NCBI RefSeq assembly: GCF_040543805.1
Contig: NZ_JBEUMS010000006.1
Location: 280,104 to 344,103 of the forward strand
Reading direction: 5' to 3'
Source: Arcicella rosea
GTDB lineage: Bacteria > Bacteroidota > Bacteroidia > Cytophagales > Spirosomataceae
DNA length: 64,000 nucleotides
The notes below the pieces were generated by a model. The model saw only the letters and a program-made list of their open reading frames with translations, was not told the DNA's origin and ran no database searches. The position numbers and the translations under genes were made by a program. Position 1 is the stretch's first letter. Every line of letters begins with the position of its first letter. Positions 63,493-64,000 of the stretch are shown piece by piece.

Positions 63493-63702
63493 CTATCAAA
63501 AAGATAGAAAAACCTATCTCAGAGATAAGGCAACCCATCAAAAACAAGTAAAATCCCATCTCGGAGACAGGACTACCCATCAAAAAGATAAGAAAACCCA
63601 TCTCGGAGATAGGACAAGCTATCAAAAACATAGGAAAACCTATCTCGGAGACAGAACAACTTATCAAAAAGATGGAAAATCCTATCTCGGAGATAGGATT
63701 CG
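63493..63702. repeat. Tandem array D: five exact-length 42-bp units
   Basis: Units start at 63493, 63535, 63577, 63619 and 63661, each exactly 42 bp and made of two 21-bp halves (C[TC]ATCAAAAA... and C[TC]ATCTC[AG]GAGA...). The second half of most units contains the palindrome CCTATCTC-G-GAGATAGG or a close variant. A minus-strand frame of 92 codons (63437-63715) stays open with heptads like SEIGFSI and FLISCSV. Same family as array A. Confidence 0.9.
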
Positions 63703-63866
63703 TTTGGTTTTTCATCCAATAATGAATTGAAAACCAAATAATATTCTAAATTAGATTATCACTCATAGCATGACTTCAAGTCATGCCATGAGTAAAAATC
63801 CCGAAGGGATGTCAGGATTATAGCAATGTTTGAAAGGTCGTTTACAGAACCCTGAAAGGGTGAAAC
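63703..63866. repeat. Conserved flank of array D with REP-like element (copy R2)
   Basis: It repeats the order seen after array A: TTTGGTTTT paired with AAAACCAAA (63704-63740), then a hairpin ACTCAT-GCATGACTT/AAGTCATGC-ATGAGT (63761-63793, absent from R1), then the REP-like unit 63797-63866 (AAATCCCGAAGGGATG, AGGATTATAGCAA, CCTGAAAGGGTGAAAC). Confidence 0.75.
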
Positions 63867-63871
63867 ATCTG

Positions 63872-64000
63872 GAGTCTGTTCACCGAACTGTGTCAGTTTA
63901 AATTTGAGTCTGTTCACCGAACTGTGTCAGTTTAAATTTAAGTTTATTTTTTTACTTTTACTCAGACACACTTTATTATGGAGACTCCTGACAATTTTGA
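63872..64000 (+). mobile_element. Probable left end of an insertion sequence with duplicated 34-bp end
   Basis: A 34-bp unit beginning GAGTCTGTTCACCGAACTGT occurs twice in perfect tandem (63872-63905 and 63906-63939). The sequence resembles ends of IS256-like elements (a GTC..T..-AA(C/T)TGTGT core), but I cannot check a database. A short gap then leads to an ATG at 63978. The element runs off the window. Confidence 0.5.
63978..64000 (+). CDS. Start of a possible transposase gene (truncated by window end)
   Basis: An ATG at 63978 opens METPDNF and is still open at the edge. Its position about 40 bases inside the repeated end of the putative insertion sequence suggests a transposase, but seven codons are too few to identify it. 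Confidence 0.35.

Noticed and set aside
63437..63715. Minus-strand frame of 92 codons with SEIGF/FLI heptads
   Set aside because: It lies across a strong plus-strand terminator and array D; the related array A does not keep the frame open. Treated as non-coding.

Overview
The window is AT-rich DNA from a member of the Bacteroidota. The evidence is the paired SusC/SusD genes, FAS1 (fasciclin) lipoproteins, CarboxypepD_reg-like domains, Bacteroidota-type promoters (TTTG, about 19 bases, TAnnTTTG) and soluble multi-PAS kinases. Gene content points to Cytophagales (Spirosomataceae-like freshwater or soil bacteria); that finer placement is inference. No rRNA, tRNA or CRISPR array was recognised.

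Left part (1-8.9 kb), mixed and partly accessory: the 3' end of a TonB-dependent receptor, an NAD(P)-binding SDR protein, a composite repeat block, a YhcG/DUF1016 PD-(D/E)XK protein, a polyprenyl diphosphate synthase, a patatin-like lipase, a 42-bp tandem array, a 570-aa protein with a possible Mrr-like nuclease core, a large nested inverted repeat and a complete Fic toxin/antitoxin pair.

8.9-24.9 kb: an AraC regulator with a TetX-like flavin monooxygenase; the housekeeping pair pyrH-frr; an EamA exporter broken by a one-base frameshift, followed by a biotin carrier protein; dusB; a CPBP protease, DUF2007 protein and cdsA; a CarboxypepD_reg-like secreted protein; an acyl-ACP thioesterase; a four-gene unit (unknown anchored protein, membrane protein, histidine kinase, LuxR-type regulator) with operator-like AATACGG repeats upstream; an MsbA-like ABC exporter; and a TauE/SafE exporter.

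25-44.2 kb: a chromate module in which the ChrB C-terminal domain is fused to an AraC DNA-binding domain, next to chrA; a small beta-barrel protein; DUF4202; a multi-PAS protein that ends in a phosphoacceptor helix domain but has no ATPase, overlapping a CheY-like gene; a small secreted basic protein with a structured leader; a seven-PAS histidine kinase; a Tet-type MFS exporter; a LolA-like protein; a lipoprotein; a second 42-bp array and a MITE/REP-like element; an NTF2-like lipoprotein; and a GH20-DUF5009 pair probably concerned with amino sugars.

44.3-63.4 kb: a LytS/LytT-type two-component system diverging from a 15.5-kb set of fasciclin, SusC, SusD, fasciclin, fasciclin, SusC, SusD. This set has no hydrolase and ends at a strong terminator. 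It is the best candidate here for an uncharacterised system: a double outer-membrane uptake or adhesion complex with FAS1 lipoproteins carrying lectin-like C-terminal modules. The right edge repeats the composite block seen near the left edge, about 62 kb away in the same orientation, and runs into the start of a probable insertion sequence.

The most unusual non-coding feature is a set of four intergenic arrays (near 1.7, 5.4, 40.7 and 63.6 kb). Their sequences differ but all have a 42-bp period, which in at least three of them resolves into two alternating 21-bp halves.
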